A DNA stretch of 64,000 bases from Burkholderiales bacterium (GTDB taxonomy: Bacteria > Pseudomonadota > Gammaproteobacteria > Burkholderiales > Ga0077523): the NCBI GenBank assembly GCA_022843925.1, contig JALHMS010000006.1:62001-126000 (forward strand), in the 5' to 3' direction. Position numbers and translations under genes: made by a program. Positions within the stretch are counted from its first letter, which is position 1. Every line of letters starts with the position of its first letter. Shown piece after piece: positions 50,206 through 59,668 of this stretch. The notes under the pieces are model-generated. The model had not been told where the DNA came from, did not search any database, and saw nothing but the letters and a program-made list of their open reading frames with translations.

Positions 50206-51903
50206 ATGGAACTGACCGGCGCCGAAATCACGGTGCGATGCCTCGCGGACGAGGGAGTCGAGTATCTCTTCGGCTATCCCGGCGGCGCGGTGCTTCACAT
50301 CTACGACGAACTGTTCAAGCAGGACCGGGTGAAGCACATCCTGGTACGGCACGAACAGGCCGCCGTACACGCCGCCGACGGTTACGCCCGCGCGTGTCAG
50401 AAGCCCGGGGTCGTCCTCGTCACCTCCGGCCCGGGCGCCACCAACGCGGTCACCGGCATCGCCACCGCGTACATGGACTCCATCCCGATGGTGATCCTCA
50501 CCGGCCAGGTGCCGACCCACGCGATCGGCCAGGACGCCTTCCAGGAGGTCGACTCGATCGGGATCACGCGGCCCTGCGTGAAGCACAACTTCCTCGTGAA
50601 GGACGTGCACGACCTCGCGGCGACCATCAAGAAGGCCTTCTACATCGCCACGACCGGCCGCCCGGGTCCCGTCGTGGTGGACATCCCCAAGGACATCACG
50701 ATGGCCCGGTGCGAGTACTCGTACCCGACCTCGGTCTCCCTCCGCTCGTACAACCCTGTGGTGAAGGGGCACAGCGGTCAGATCCGCAAGGCCCTGAACC
50801 TGCTGCTCGAAGCCAAGCGTCCCATGATCTATGCGGGCGGCGGCGTGGTCCTCGGCGAGGCCGCCGCAGAACTGACCCAGCTCGTGCGGTCGCTGGGCTT
50901 TCCCTGTACCAACACGCTGATGGGCCTCGGGGGCTTCCCGGCGTCCGACCCCCAGTACATGGGGATGCTCGGGATGCACGGGACGTACGAAGCCAACATG
51001 GCGATGCAGCACTGCGATGTGCTGCTCGCGGTGGGAGCCCGGTTCGACGACCGCGTGATCGGCAACCCGAAGCACTTCTTCCAGGAAGACCGCCGGATCA
51101 TCCACATCGACGTGGACCCGTCCTCGATCTCCAAGCGCGTGAAGGTCGATGTCCCCATCGTGGGTGACGTGAAGGACGTGCTCTCCGAGATGAGCCGCCA
51201 GATCGCCGCCGGCACGCAGAAGCCCGACGCGGCCGCCCTGAAGTCGTGGTGGACGCAGATCGAGCTGTGGCGCGCCCGCGATTGCCTGAAGTACGACCGC
51301 ACCAGCGCGATCATCAAACCGCAGATGGTGATCGAGAAGCTCTGGGAGGTGACCGGTGGCGACGCGATCGTCACCTCCGATGTCGGCCAGCACCAGATGT
51401 GGGCCGCGCAGTTCTACCGCTTCGACAAGCCGCGCCGCTGGCTGAACTCAGGCGGCCTCGGCACGATGGGTGTCGGCCTGCCCTACGCGATGGGCGCGTT
51501 GCTCGCCCACCCGGACGCCGCGGTCGCCTGTGTGACCGGCGAGGCGTCGATCCAGATGTGCATCCAGGAGCTCTCGACCTGCAAGCAGTACCGCATGCCC
51601 GTGAAGATCCTGAACCTCAACAACCGCTACATGGGCATGGTTCGGCAGTGGCAGGAGTTCTTCCACGGCAACCGCTATGCAGAGTCGTACATGGATGCTC
51701 TGCCCGACTTCGTGAAGCTCGCCGAGAGCTACGGCCACGTGGGCATCCGGATCGAGAAGCCCGCGGATATCGAGCCGGCGATCCGCGAGGCCTTCGCGCG
51801 GAAGAACGAACTCGTGTTCATGGACTTCATCACCGACCAGACCGAGAACGTGTTCCCCATGGTACCGGGAGGCAAGGGCCTCTCCGAGATGATCCTCGTC
51901 TGA
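50206..51903 (+). CDS. ilvI: acetolactate synthase, large (catalytic) subunit
   Basis: A 565-residue ThDP enzyme that condenses pyruvate, or pyruvate and 2-oxobutanoate, in Val/Leu/Ile synthesis. The catalytic Glu is E50 in VRHEQAAVHAADGYAR, and the FAD/central domain and C-terminal ThDP domain are intact. The ThDP-binding motif, usually GDG with NN about 25 residues later, reads G445-E446-A447 with N472-N473: Asp is replaced by Glu and the second Gly by Ala. ilvH follows after 54 bases. Product of ilvA (15 kb range) would be a substrate. Confidence 0.96.
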   Translation: MELTGAEITVRCLADEGVEYLFGYPGGAVLHIYDELFKQDRVKHILVRHEQAAVHAADGYARACQKPGVVLVTSGPGATNAVTGIATAYMDSIPMVILTGQVPTHAIGQDAFQEVDSIGITRPCVKHNFLVKDVHDLAATIKKAFYIATTGRPGPVVVDIPKDITMARCEYSYPTSVSLRSYNPVVKGHSGQIRKALNLLLEAKRPMIYAGGGVVLGEAAAELTQLVRSLGFPCTNTLMGLGGFPASDPQYMGMLGMHGTYEANMAMQHCDVLLAVGARFDDRVIGNPKHFFQEDRRIIHIDVDPSSISKRVKVDVPIVGDVKDVLSEMSRQIAAGTQKPDAAALKSWWTQIELWRARDCLKYDRTSAIIKPQMVIEKLWEVTGGDAIVTSDVGQHQMWAAQFYRFDKPRRWLNSGGLGTMGVGLPYAMGALLAHPDAAVACVTGEASIQMCIQELSTCKQYRMPVKILNLNNRYMGMVRQWQEFFHGNRYAESYMDALPDFVKLAESYGHVGIRIEKPADIEPAIREAFARKNELVFMDFITDQTENVFPMVPGGKGLSEMILV

Positions 51904-51957
51904 CGGGCCCGTCGTTCGAACGGCCCGCCTGCAGTCATCCCTTTCCCGGAATCCGCC

Positions 51958-52449
51958 ATGAGACACATCATTTCCCTGCTGCTCGAGAACGAGTCGGGCG
52001 CCCTGTCCCGCGTCGCCGGCCTGTTCTCCGCCCGCGGCTACAACATCGAGTCCCTCACCGTCGCGCCCACCGAGGACGAGACGCTGTCACGCATGACGAT
52101 CGTCACGTCGGGCTCCGACGATGTGATCGAACAGATCACCAAGCAGCTCAACAAGCTCGTGGACGTGGTCAAGGTGGTGGACCTCTCGGAAGGCGAGCAC
52201 ATCGAGCGCGAACTCATGCTCGTGAAGGTGCGCGCCTCCGGCAAGGATCGTGAAGAGATGAAGCGCATGGCGGACATCTTCCGCGGCCGCATCATCGACG
52301 TCACGGACAAGAGCTACACCATCGAGCTCACCGGCACCGGCCAGAAGCTGGATGCCTTCCTCGACGCGCTCGAAGAGGGTGCCGTTCTCGAGGCGGTGCG
52401 CACCGGAGCCTCCGGCATCGGCCGGGGAGATCGCATTCTCAGGGTGTAG
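51958..52449 (+). CDS. ilvH: acetolactate synthase, small (regulatory) subunit
   Basis: A 163-residue protein with an N-terminal ACT domain (MRHIISLLLENESGALSRVAGLF, GYNIESLTV) that binds valine, and a C-terminal ferredoxin-like regulatory domain (ERELMLVKVRA, RGRIIDVTDKSYTIELTG). It stimulates IlvI and confers valine feedback. Second gene of ilvIHC; ilvC follows after 105 bases. Confidence 0.97.
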   Translation: MRHIISLLLENESGALSRVAGLFSARGYNIESLTVAPTEDETLSRMTIVTSGSDDVIEQITKQLNKLVDVVKVVDLSEGEHIERELMLVKVRASGKDREEMKRMADIFRGRIIDVTDKSYTIELTGTGQKLDAFLDALEEGAVLEAVRTGASGIGRGDRILRV

Positions 52450-52461
52450 CCGTCGCACTGA

Positions 52462-53571
<1,110 letters not shown>

Positions 53572-53587
53572 TACCGGCTCTGTCCGG

Positions 53588-53627
53588 CCGGCACTCCGGC
53601 GCCTGTGAACGGGCAACGGAGTGCCGG
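53588..53627 (+). terminator. 11-bp hairpin after ilvC
   Basis: CCGGCACTCCG (53588-53598) pairs perfectly with CGGAGTGCCGG (53617-53627) across 18 bases, 17 bases past the ilvC stop. No T-tract follows, so it is a weak terminator or an RNA-stabilising element separating ilvIHC from pssA. In the rest of the 230-base gap I see only TGTACCAT (53663), a possible -10. Confidence 0.45.
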
Positions 53628-53801
53628 CAAGCATCGTCCGGGGCGACGCGTCTTCCGCCCGCTGTACCATCCCCCTGCGTTTCCGCGGTCCGCTTTCTTC
53701 GCAGCGCCCGCATGACCTGCCGCCCGCCATGCGGGCCCACGGTTTACGCCGCGCTCGCCGTTCTGGCAGAGTCGGCCCGACCGATCTCCGGGAGGTTCCC
53801 C

Positions 53802-54584
53802 ATGGACAAGGAGCACGTGCGCGGCCGCTGGATGGCCCGTCGCAGGTTCCGGCCAGGCATCTACTGGCTGCCCAACGCCATCACGACCGCGGCACTCTTT
53901 GCCGGCTTCTACGCGATCGTCCAGGCGATGAACAACCGGTTCGCGGTGGCCGCCGCCGCCATCTTCGTGGCCATGGTGCTCGACGGACTCGACGGTCGCA
54001 TCGCGCGCCTCACCCATACGCAGAGCGACTTCGGCGCGGAGTTCGATTCGCTCTCCGACATGGTCTCGTTCGGTGCCGCCCCGGCGCTCGTCATCTACGA
54101 ATGGGCGCTGCGGGGCATGGGCAAGTACGGCTGGGCGGCAGCCTTCGCCTACTGCGCCTGCGCGGCCCTGCGGCTTGCGCGCTTCAACACCAACATCGGC
54201 ATCGTCGACAAGCGTTACTTCCAGGGGCTGCCGAGTCCGGCCGCTGCGGCGCTGGTCGCAGGCTTCGTCTGGGCTGCCGAGACCTTCCGCTACCGCGGGC
54301 CGGAGCTCGACTGGATCGCCGTCGCCGTCACAGCCTTCGCGGCGTTCACGATGGTGAGCAACGTCCGCTTCTACAGCGGCAAAGACATCAACATCCGGAA
54401 GAGCATCCCGTTCTGGGGGATCGTCATGATCGCCGTCGGGGTGGTGGCGCTCTTCGTGATGGCCGACAACCTGCCGGAAGTGCTGTTCATCATCGCGGCC
54501 ACCTACGCGGCTTCCGGGTATGTGATGCTGCTCGCCTCGATGGGGCGGCCCAAGGAACCTCCACCCCCCGCGAACGGCGCCTGA
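53802..54584 (+). CDS. pssA: CDP-diacylglycerol-serine O-phosphatidyltransferase
   Basis: A 260-residue CDP-alcohol phosphotransferase. The family motif is complete: D61-x2-D64-G65-x2-A68-R69-x8-G78-x3-D82-x3-D86 (DGLDGRIARL... EFDSLSD). About eight hydrophobic segments follow. It makes phosphatidylserine, the precursor of phosphatidylethanolamine, in the inner membrane. The ATG at 53802 has GGGAGG eight bases upstream; the open frame extends 30 codons further without similarity. psd, which usually lies between ilvC and pssA in this cluster, is absent. Confidence 0.94.
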   Translation: MDKEHVRGRWMARRRFRPGIYWLPNAITTAALFAGFYAIVQAMNNRFAVAAAAIFVAMVLDGLDGRIARLTHTQSDFGAEFDSLSDMVSFGAAPALVIYEWALRGMGKYGWAAAFAYCACAALRLARFNTNIGIVDKRYFQGLPSPAAAALVAGFVWAAETFRYRGPELDWIAVAVTAFAAFTMVSNVRFYSGKDINIRKSIPFWGIVMIAVGVVALFVMADNLPEVLFIIAATYAASGYVMLLASMGRPKEPPPPANGA

Positions 54585-54615
54585 GCGTCGGCCGCCCGGG
54601 CGCCCAAGAAAGGGG

Positions 54616-54645
54616 TTGCCGCGCCTCGCGGAAGCCCCTTATATT
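54616..54645 (+). promoter_or_regulatory. leuA promoter
   Basis: TTGCCG (54616-54621), 18-base spacer, TATATT (54640-54645). Initiation seven bases after the -10 would fall at or next to 54652, the A of the leader-peptide ATG. Confidence 0.65.
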
Positions 54646-54651
54646 CAGCCC

Positions 54652-54744
54652 ATGCATTCCGCAGCCAGCCCACATTTCGTCCCCTCCCTCGTCGGCCTCC
54701 TGCCGTCCGGGCTGCTGCTGCTGCTGCGCGGCCGCGCGCACTGA
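54652..54744 (+). CDS. leuL: leucine-rich leader peptide (leuL-type attenuator)
   Basis: A 30-codon frame between pssA and leuA: MHSAASPHFVPSLVGLLPSG, then five consecutive CTG Leu codons, then RGRAH and TGA. Eight of 30 residues are Leu. It ends 126 bases before the leuA ATG. This is the design of an attenuator leader: ribosome stalling at the Leu run when charged leucyl-tRNA is scarce would alter downstream RNA folding. There is no ribosome site, and the promoter at 54616-54645 puts the RNA 5' end at or beside the ATG, so the leader is probably translated as a leaderless message. The peptide is seen directly; attenuation is inference. Confidence 0.8.
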   Translation: MHSAASPHFVPSLVGLLPSGLLLLLRGRAH

Positions 54745-54776
54745 CACCCACCCCCCACTGCTGAAGCAACCCCCGC

Positions 54777-54795
54777 CCGGACTTGACCGGTCCGG
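54777..54795 (+). promoter_or_regulatory. hairpin between leader peptide and leuA
   Basis: CCGGAC-TTGACCG-GTCCGG, a 6-bp stem 32 bases past the leader stop, is the best candidate for the attenuator arm. No T-tract follows it, so control could involve Rho or translation rather than an intrinsic terminator. A longer alternative pairing with the GC-rich Leu-codon region should exist but cannot be scored by eye. Confidence 0.4.
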
Positions 54796-54870
54796 CGATC
54801 ATTCGTAGCGTTGCGTGCTCACCGCGACGGCGTCAGCCCCGGTACGCGCGATCACGTCCAGGAGAGGACC

Positions 54871-56406
54871 ATGACCGACAAGCTCATCATTTTCGACACC
54901 ACGTTGCGCGACGGCGAACAGAGCCCCGGCGCTTCCATGACCCGCGACGAGAAGATCCGCATCGCGCGCCAGCTGGAGAAGCTCCGCGTCGACGTGATCG
55001 AGGCCGGCTTTCCGGCTGCGTCCAACGGGGACTTCGAAGCCGTCCGGGCCGTCGCCGGGACGATCCGCGACTCCATCGTCTGCGGCCTCGCGCGGGCGAA
55101 CGACAACGACATCCGCCGCGCCGGCGAAGCCCTGAAGGACGCCAACGCGGGTCGCATCCACACCTTCATCGCGACGTCGCCCATCCACATGGAGAAGAAG
55201 CTCCGGATGGCGCCGGACCAGGTGGTCGAGCAGGCCGTGAAGGCCGTGAAGCTCGCCCGCAGCTTCCGCGACGACGTGGAGTTCTCCCCCGAGGACGCCG
55301 GCCGGTCCGAGATCGATTTCCTCTGTCGCATCCTCGAAGCGGTGATCGACGCCGGCGCCACGACCATCAACGTCCCCGACACCGTCGGCTACACGATGCC
55401 CGAACAGTTCGGCGGCCTCATCCGGACGCTCCGTGAGCGCATTCCCAACTCGGACAAGGCCGTCTGGTCGGTCCACTGCCACAACGACCTGGGGCTCGCG
55501 GTCGCGAACTCCCTCGCGGCCGTGATGAACGGGGCGCGGCAGGTCGAATGCACGATCAACGGCCTCGGCGAGCGCGCCGGCAATGCGTCGCTCGAGGAGA
55601 TCGTGATGGCCGTGCGCACGCGCCGCGACTTCTTCCCGTGCGAGACGCGCATCGACGCGACGCAGATCGTCCCCGCCTCCAAGCTGGTGTCCGGCATCAC
55701 CGGGTTCCCGGTCCAGCCGAACAAGGCGATCGTCGGTGCGAATGCGTTCGCGCACGAGTCCGGCATCCACCAGGATGGCGTGCTGAAGAATCGCGAGACC
55801 TACGAGATCATGCGCGCCGAGGACGTCGGCTGGTCGCAGAACAAGCTCGTGCTCGGCAAGCTGTCCGGCCGCAACGCGTTCCGCCAGCGCCTCAAGGAGA
55901 TCGGCATCGAACTCGGCAGCGAGGAGGCCGTGAACGCCGCCTTCGCGCGCTTCAAGGATCTCGCCGACCGCAAGTCCGAGATCTTCGACGAGGACCTCCA
56001 GATGCTCGTGTCGGAGGAAGCCGGGAACCATGAGGGCGAGCACTACAAGCTCGTGTCCATGAAGACGCACTCCGAGACGGGCGAGACGCCGACCGCCACG
56101 GTCGTGATGGGGGAGGGCACGCACGAGCGGCACGCGGAGTCCCTGGGGAGCGGCCCGGTGGACGCCGTGTTCCGCGCCATCGAGTCGATCGCCGGGAGCG
56201 GCGCAGAACTGCAACTCTTCTCGGTGAATGCCATCACCGGCGGCACCGACGCCCAGGGCGAGGTCACCGTGCGGCTGAAGAAGGAGGGCCGCATCGTGAA
56301 CGGCGCCGGCGCCGATACCGACATCGTCGTGGCCTCGGCGAAGGCCTACATCAACGCGCTCAACAAGCTTTACTCGAAGCTGGAGCGTGCGCACCCGCAG
56401 GTCTGA
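54871..56406 (+). CDS. leuA: 2-isopropylmalate synthase
   Basis: A 511-residue LeuA. The TIM-barrel domain starts with the metal/substrate motif [12 protein letters not shown] (9-20) and has [14 protein letters not shown] with the His pair and [15 protein letters not shown] linker and the C-terminal LeuA dimer regulatory domain (about 390-511), the site of leucine feedback, follow. It condenses acetyl-CoA with 2-oxoisovalerate, the first committed step to leucine. The ATG at 54871 has GGAGAGG four bases before it. Downstream of the leucine-rich leader; the rest of the leu pathway is not in the window. Confidence 0.97.
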   Translation: MTDKLIIFDTTLRDGEQSPGASMTRDEKIRIARQLEKLRVDVIEAGFPAASNGDFEAVRAVAGTIRDSIVCGLARANDNDIRRAGEALKDANAGRIHTFIATSPIHMEKKLRMAPDQVVEQAVKAVKLARSFRDDVEFSPEDAGRSEIDFLCRILEAVIDAGATTINVPDTVGYTMPEQFGGLIRTLRERIPNSDKAVWSVHCHNDLGLAVANSLAAVMNGARQVECTINGLGERAGNASLEEIVMAVRTRRDFFPCETRIDATQIVPASKLVSGITGFPVQPNKAIVGANAFAHESGIHQDGVLKNRETYEIMRAEDVGWSQNKLVLGKLSGRNAFRQRLKEIGIELGSEEAVNAAFARFKDLADRKSEIFDEDLQMLVSEEAGNHEGEHYKLVSMKTHSETGETPTATVVMGEGTHERHAESLGSGPVDAVFRAIESIAGSGAELQLFSVNAITGGTDAQGEVTVRLKKEGRIVNGAGADTDIVVASAKAYINALNKLYSKLERAHPQV

Positions 56407-56425
56407 CGGCACACGTTGCAGCAAC

Positions 56426-56469
56426 CACTTCGCCGGTCGTGCGCCCTCGCGCGGGCGACCGGCGAAGTG
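56426..56469. terminator. 14-bp inverted repeat after leuA
   Basis: CACTTCGCCGGTCG (56426-56439) and CGACCGGCGAAGTG (56456-56469) pair perfectly around 16 bases. It lies between the convergent leuA and serine-hydrolase genes and can work for both, though neither side has a T-tract. Confidence 0.6.
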
Positions 56470-56515
56470 CGTTCCGGCAGCCGGATCTACGCGCGCGGCG
56501 TCGCGGCCGCGCGCG

Positions 56516-57859
56516 CTACTCGACGATCGCCTGGTACACGAGGTTCTTCACCAGCCGTCGGTAGTACTGGCGCATCGCGCCCGGCGCCTGGCTCATGTAG
56601 ACGCCGACGAGATCCTCCTGCGGATCCACCCAGAAGTACGTTCCCGCGTAGCCGCCCCACATGAACTCGCCCGGCGAACCGTGCACCCCCGCGACCCCCT
56701 GGCCCTGGCGTACCGCGAAGCCGAGGCCGAAGGTGTAGCCCGGGGTCCCGAGCAGCAGCTCCCCCGGCGTGACCGGCACCGCGATGCGCGTGCCGAGATG
56801 GTCCGACGCCATCAGTGCGACGGTCGTACGCGACAGCACCCGCGTGTCGCCCAGCTTGCCGCCCTCCAGCAGCATCTGTCCGAAGCGCAGATAGTCAGCG
56901 GCCGTCGACACGGCGCCCGCACCGCCGGAATCCGCGGCCGGCAGCGACGAGACGTCCGCGAGGCGCACCGGTTGTCCGGTGCCGGGGTCCTTGGCGAAGG
57001 GCTGGGCGAGGCGCGGGAGCGCTGCTGCCGGAACGGCGAAACCGGTGTCCGCCATGCCGAGGGGACGGAACAGGCGGTCCGCCAGGAAGTCCCCGAGCCG
57101 CTGGCCCGACGCCTTTTCGACGACGCGACCGAGCACGTCGGACGCGAGGCTGTACTCCCACACCGTCCCGGGCTGATGCGCGAGCGGCACCTTGGCGAGC
57201 CGAGCGGTCTGCTCGTCCGGTGCGAGATCCCGTGCATCGAACTCGGAGGTCGGCTTGAAGACGCCGGCCTCCTCGAGGGCCTTCTTCACGGGCGCGTTCT
57301 GGGTGATCTCGCCATACGCGAGCCCCGCGGTGTGGCGCAGCAGATCGTGCACCGTCATCGGTCGCGTCGCAGTGGTCCGGCTGTAGGTGATCCGCGCGAA
57401 CTCGGCGTCGACGTGGGCCACGCTCACCTGCGGCGCGTCGAACGCCGGCAGGAACTTCGACACCGGGTCCGTGAGCTGCAACTTGCCGTCCTCCACGAGC
57501 AGCATCGCGGCGACGGACACCAGCGGCTTCGTCATGGAGTAGATGCGGAAGATGCTGTCGGTGGTCATCGTCGATCCACCCTCCGGATCGCGACGCCCGA
57601 AGGCCTGCGCGTAGGCGAGGCGTCCGCGGCGTGCCACCATCACCACGGCGCCGGGCAGTCGTCCTGCGCGCACCTCCTCGCGCATCAGCATCCCGATCCT
57701 GTCGAGCCGCCCGGTCGACAGGCCGACATCCTCCGGCGACGTCGCCGGGAGCGCCTGGGCGAATGCCGCCATGCCGGTGCACAGGAGCGTCACGCCTGCG
57801 AGATGGCGGAGCGTCTGCGTGGAACGGCGCGCGGCTACGCCGGAGATGGATCGTGTCAT
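56516..57859 (-). CDS. secreted serine hydrolase, class C beta-lactamase / EstB family
   Basis: A 447-residue exported protein with a signal peptide (hydrophobic core AGVTLLCTGMAAFAQA). The penicillin-binding fold has S108-x-x-K111 (SMTK) and the second-motif Tyr at Y236 in VWEYSLASD. A WGGYAG segment near residue 410 replaces the KTG triad of true beta-lactamases. The SxxK-Y-WGG set is typical of EstB-like esterases and D-aminopeptidase-type hydrolases, which usually have little beta-lactamase activity. Ends 47 bases from the leuA terminator hairpin. Substrate unknown. Confidence 0.88.
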   Translation of the reverse strand: MTRSISGVAARRSTQTLRHLAGVTLLCTGMAAFAQALPATSPEDVGLSTGRLDRIGMLMREEVRAGRLPGAVVMVARRGRLAYAQAFGRRDPEGGSTMTTDSIFRIYSMTKPLVSVAAMLLVEDGKLQLTDPVSKFLPAFDAPQVSVAHVDAEFARITYSRTTATRPMTVHDLLRHTAGLAYGEITQNAPVKKALEEAGVFKPTSEFDARDLAPDEQTARLAKVPLAHQPGTVWEYSLASDVLGRVVEKASGQRLGDFLADRLFRPLGMADTGFAVPAAALPRLAQPFAKDPGTGQPVRLADVSSLPAADSGGAGAVSTAADYLRFGQMLLEGGKLGDTRVLSRTTVALMASDHLGTRIAVPVTPGELLLGTPGYTFGLGFAVRQGQGVAGVHGSPGEFMWGGYAGTYFWVDPQEDLVGVYMSQAPGAMRQYYRRLVKNLVYQAIVE

Positions 57860-57941
57860 GGTGAGGTCGTCCTGATCGGAAGTGGCGCCACGCGACGGCG
57901 CCTCCGGTCGAGTATGTCACGCCCGTCCGCCCGCCCGACGG

Positions 57942-59507
57942 TCAGCTCGGTGGGTCCTCGAACGGGAACACCATCTGTGCCTCCGTCGCAGGCTTCGCGC
58001 GGGATCGCCGCGGCGTGCCCTCGCGGCCGGGATGCCGACTGCCGTGTTTCTCGTACACCGCCTGCGCCGTCTCGCGCACCTCGCGCCTCGCCTTCAACGT
58101 CCACACCCGCTCGCGCGCCGCGCGCATCGCCTCGGCGTTGTCCACGATCGGCGCGGGATAGTCGCGGCCGACGACGCAGTGCGCCTCGCGCTGCACCGAG
58201 GCCGGCATCGTCCACGGCTCGAAGATGTGCGCTTCCGGCACGCGGGCGAGGGCGGGGATCCAATGCCGCACGAAGTGCCCGTCCGGGTCCTGGTCGCGCG
58301 CCTGCTTGATCGGGTTGTACATGCGGATCGTGTTGATGCCCGTGGTGCCCGACTGCATCTGGATCTGCGGATAGTGGATGCCCGGCTCGTAGTCGGTGAA
58401 GAGGCGCGCGAGGTGCAGCGCCGGCTCGCGCCAGTGCAGCCACAGCTGGTACGACGCGAAGCTCGTGAGCATCGCGCGCATGCGGAAGTTGATCCAGCCG
58501 GTCGCAGCCAGCATCCGCATGCAGGCGTCGACCATGGGCAGTCCGGTCTCGCCGCGGCACCAGGCGGAGAACCGTGCCGGATCGAAGGCCGACTCGCGCA
58601 GGCCGTCGAAGCCGCGGTGCATGTTGGTGAACTCGATCGCGGGTTCGGACTCCAGCTTCTGCATGAAGTGGCAGTGCCAGTGGAGCCGCGACTCGAAGGA
58701 CTTCAGCGCCGAGAGCATGCCGCGGGGCCGCGCCTCCGCCGGCAGCGACTGCAGTTCCGTGCGGCGACGCCAGACCGCCTGTGCCGTCTCGCGGATCGAC
58801 ATGCTGCCGTACGCGAAGTGGGTCGAGAGCCGGGAGCAGCCGTCGGCCGCGCTGAGCGGGCTCGACATCGCGCTGCGATAGCCGAGGCCGCGGCCGTCGA
58901 GAAACGACGCGAGCAGCGCTTCGCCGGCGAGGCGTCCGCCGCGCTGCCGCTGCGCCGCGTCGTCGCCGCGCTGTCCGAGGGCTCCCGGCGTCATGAGTCC
59001 GACGCTGTTCACGCGCACCGATGGCGCCGCCAAGCGTCCGGGCAGTGCAGGAATCGGCGCAGACATCCGGGCGTCCCAGCGCCCCGCCCAGTGGTCGCGG
59101 TCGCGGAGCCCGCGGACCACGCCGTGCTGCGGCAACTCGTGCCAGGGCGTCCCGGTCTCGCGGCACCACGCGGCCACCGCACGATCACGGGCGAAGGTGA
59201 CGGCGTTGCCGGTTTCTTCGTGGCTCCACAGCACGAACGGGCCGACTTCCTTACGCAGGTCCGCGAGCACCCCCGGCATGTCGTCGTGCCGAACGATCAA
59301 GGGCGAACCGAGTGCCGCGAGCCCGGCGCCGAGTTCCCGCAGGCAATCGTTCGCGAAGGCGGTGTGGCGGGCCGCGCAGTCGGGTGCGAGGAGCACGGCC
59401 GGCTCGTAAACGTACAGCGGCAGCACCGGCCCGGCCTTCGCCGCCTGCGCGAGCGGCGCGTGGTCCTGCAACCGGAGGTCCCGCTTGAACCACACCACCT
59501 GGATCAC
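57942..59507 (-). CDS. phr: deoxyribodipyrimidine photo-lyase / cryptochrome family
   Basis: A 521-residue flavoprotein. The N-terminal photolyase alpha/beta domain (IQVVWFKRDLRLQDHAPLAQA) and the helical FAD-binding C-domain (ATGWINFRMRAMLTSFASYQLWLHW, INTIRMYNPIKQARDQDPDG) are both complete, so repair of cyclobutane pyrimidine dimers is likely. The GTG at 59507 has AAGGAGG six bases upstream. The ATG five codons earlier (59522) would place that ribosome site inside the coding sequence and is rejected as the start. The NTIRMYNP segment differs from the E. coli form, so a cryptochrome-like role cannot be excluded. Confidence 0.9.
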   Translation of the reverse strand: MIQVVWFKRDLRLQDHAPLAQAAKAGPVLPLYVYEPAVLLAPDCAARHTAFANDCLRELGAGLAALGSPLIVRHDDMPGVLADLRKEVGPFVLWSHEETGNAVTFARDRAVAAWCRETGTPWHELPQHGVVRGLRDRDHWAGRWDARMSAPIPALPGRLAAPSVRVNSVGLMTPGALGQRGDDAAQRQRGGRLAGEALLASFLDGRGLGYRSAMSSPLSAADGCSRLSTHFAYGSMSIRETAQAVWRRRTELQSLPAEARPRGMLSALKSFESRLHWHCHFMQKLESEPAIEFTNMHRGFDGLRESAFDPARFSAWCRGETGLPMVDACMRMLAATGWINFRMRAMLTSFASYQLWLHWREPALHLARLFTDYEPGIHYPQIQMQSGTTGINTIRMYNPIKQARDQDPDGHFVRHWIPALARVPEAHIFEPWTMPASVQREAHCVVGRDYPAPIVDNAEAMRAARERVWTLKARREVRETAQAVYEKHGSRHPGREGTPRRSRAKPATEAQMVFPFEDPPS

Positions 59508-59668
59508 CGGATCCTCCTTCATTTCCCGAGAGGACGGACGGACCGCGCATGCCCGTGGTGGTTCCTGGCGCGTGGCGCGCCATTCCGGTGCCTGCGTCCT
59601 CGGGGTAGAGGCCTTCTTGTACCATCCGAGGCATCCGCTCCACGGCCTCCATCGAGGATGTCCCGACC

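Noticed and set aside
59508..59522. ATG at 59522 as start of the photolyase gene
   Set aside because: The codons between it and the GTG at 59507 are the ribosome-binding site AAGGAGG; the GTG is correctly spaced from it.
53663..59628. shared TGTACCATCC element before pssA (53663) and before the ABC receptor (59619)
   Set aside because: Two exact 10-mers in 64 kb, at different distances from the start codon and without matching -35 boxes, are not enough to call a regulatory motif; TACCAT may simply be a -10.
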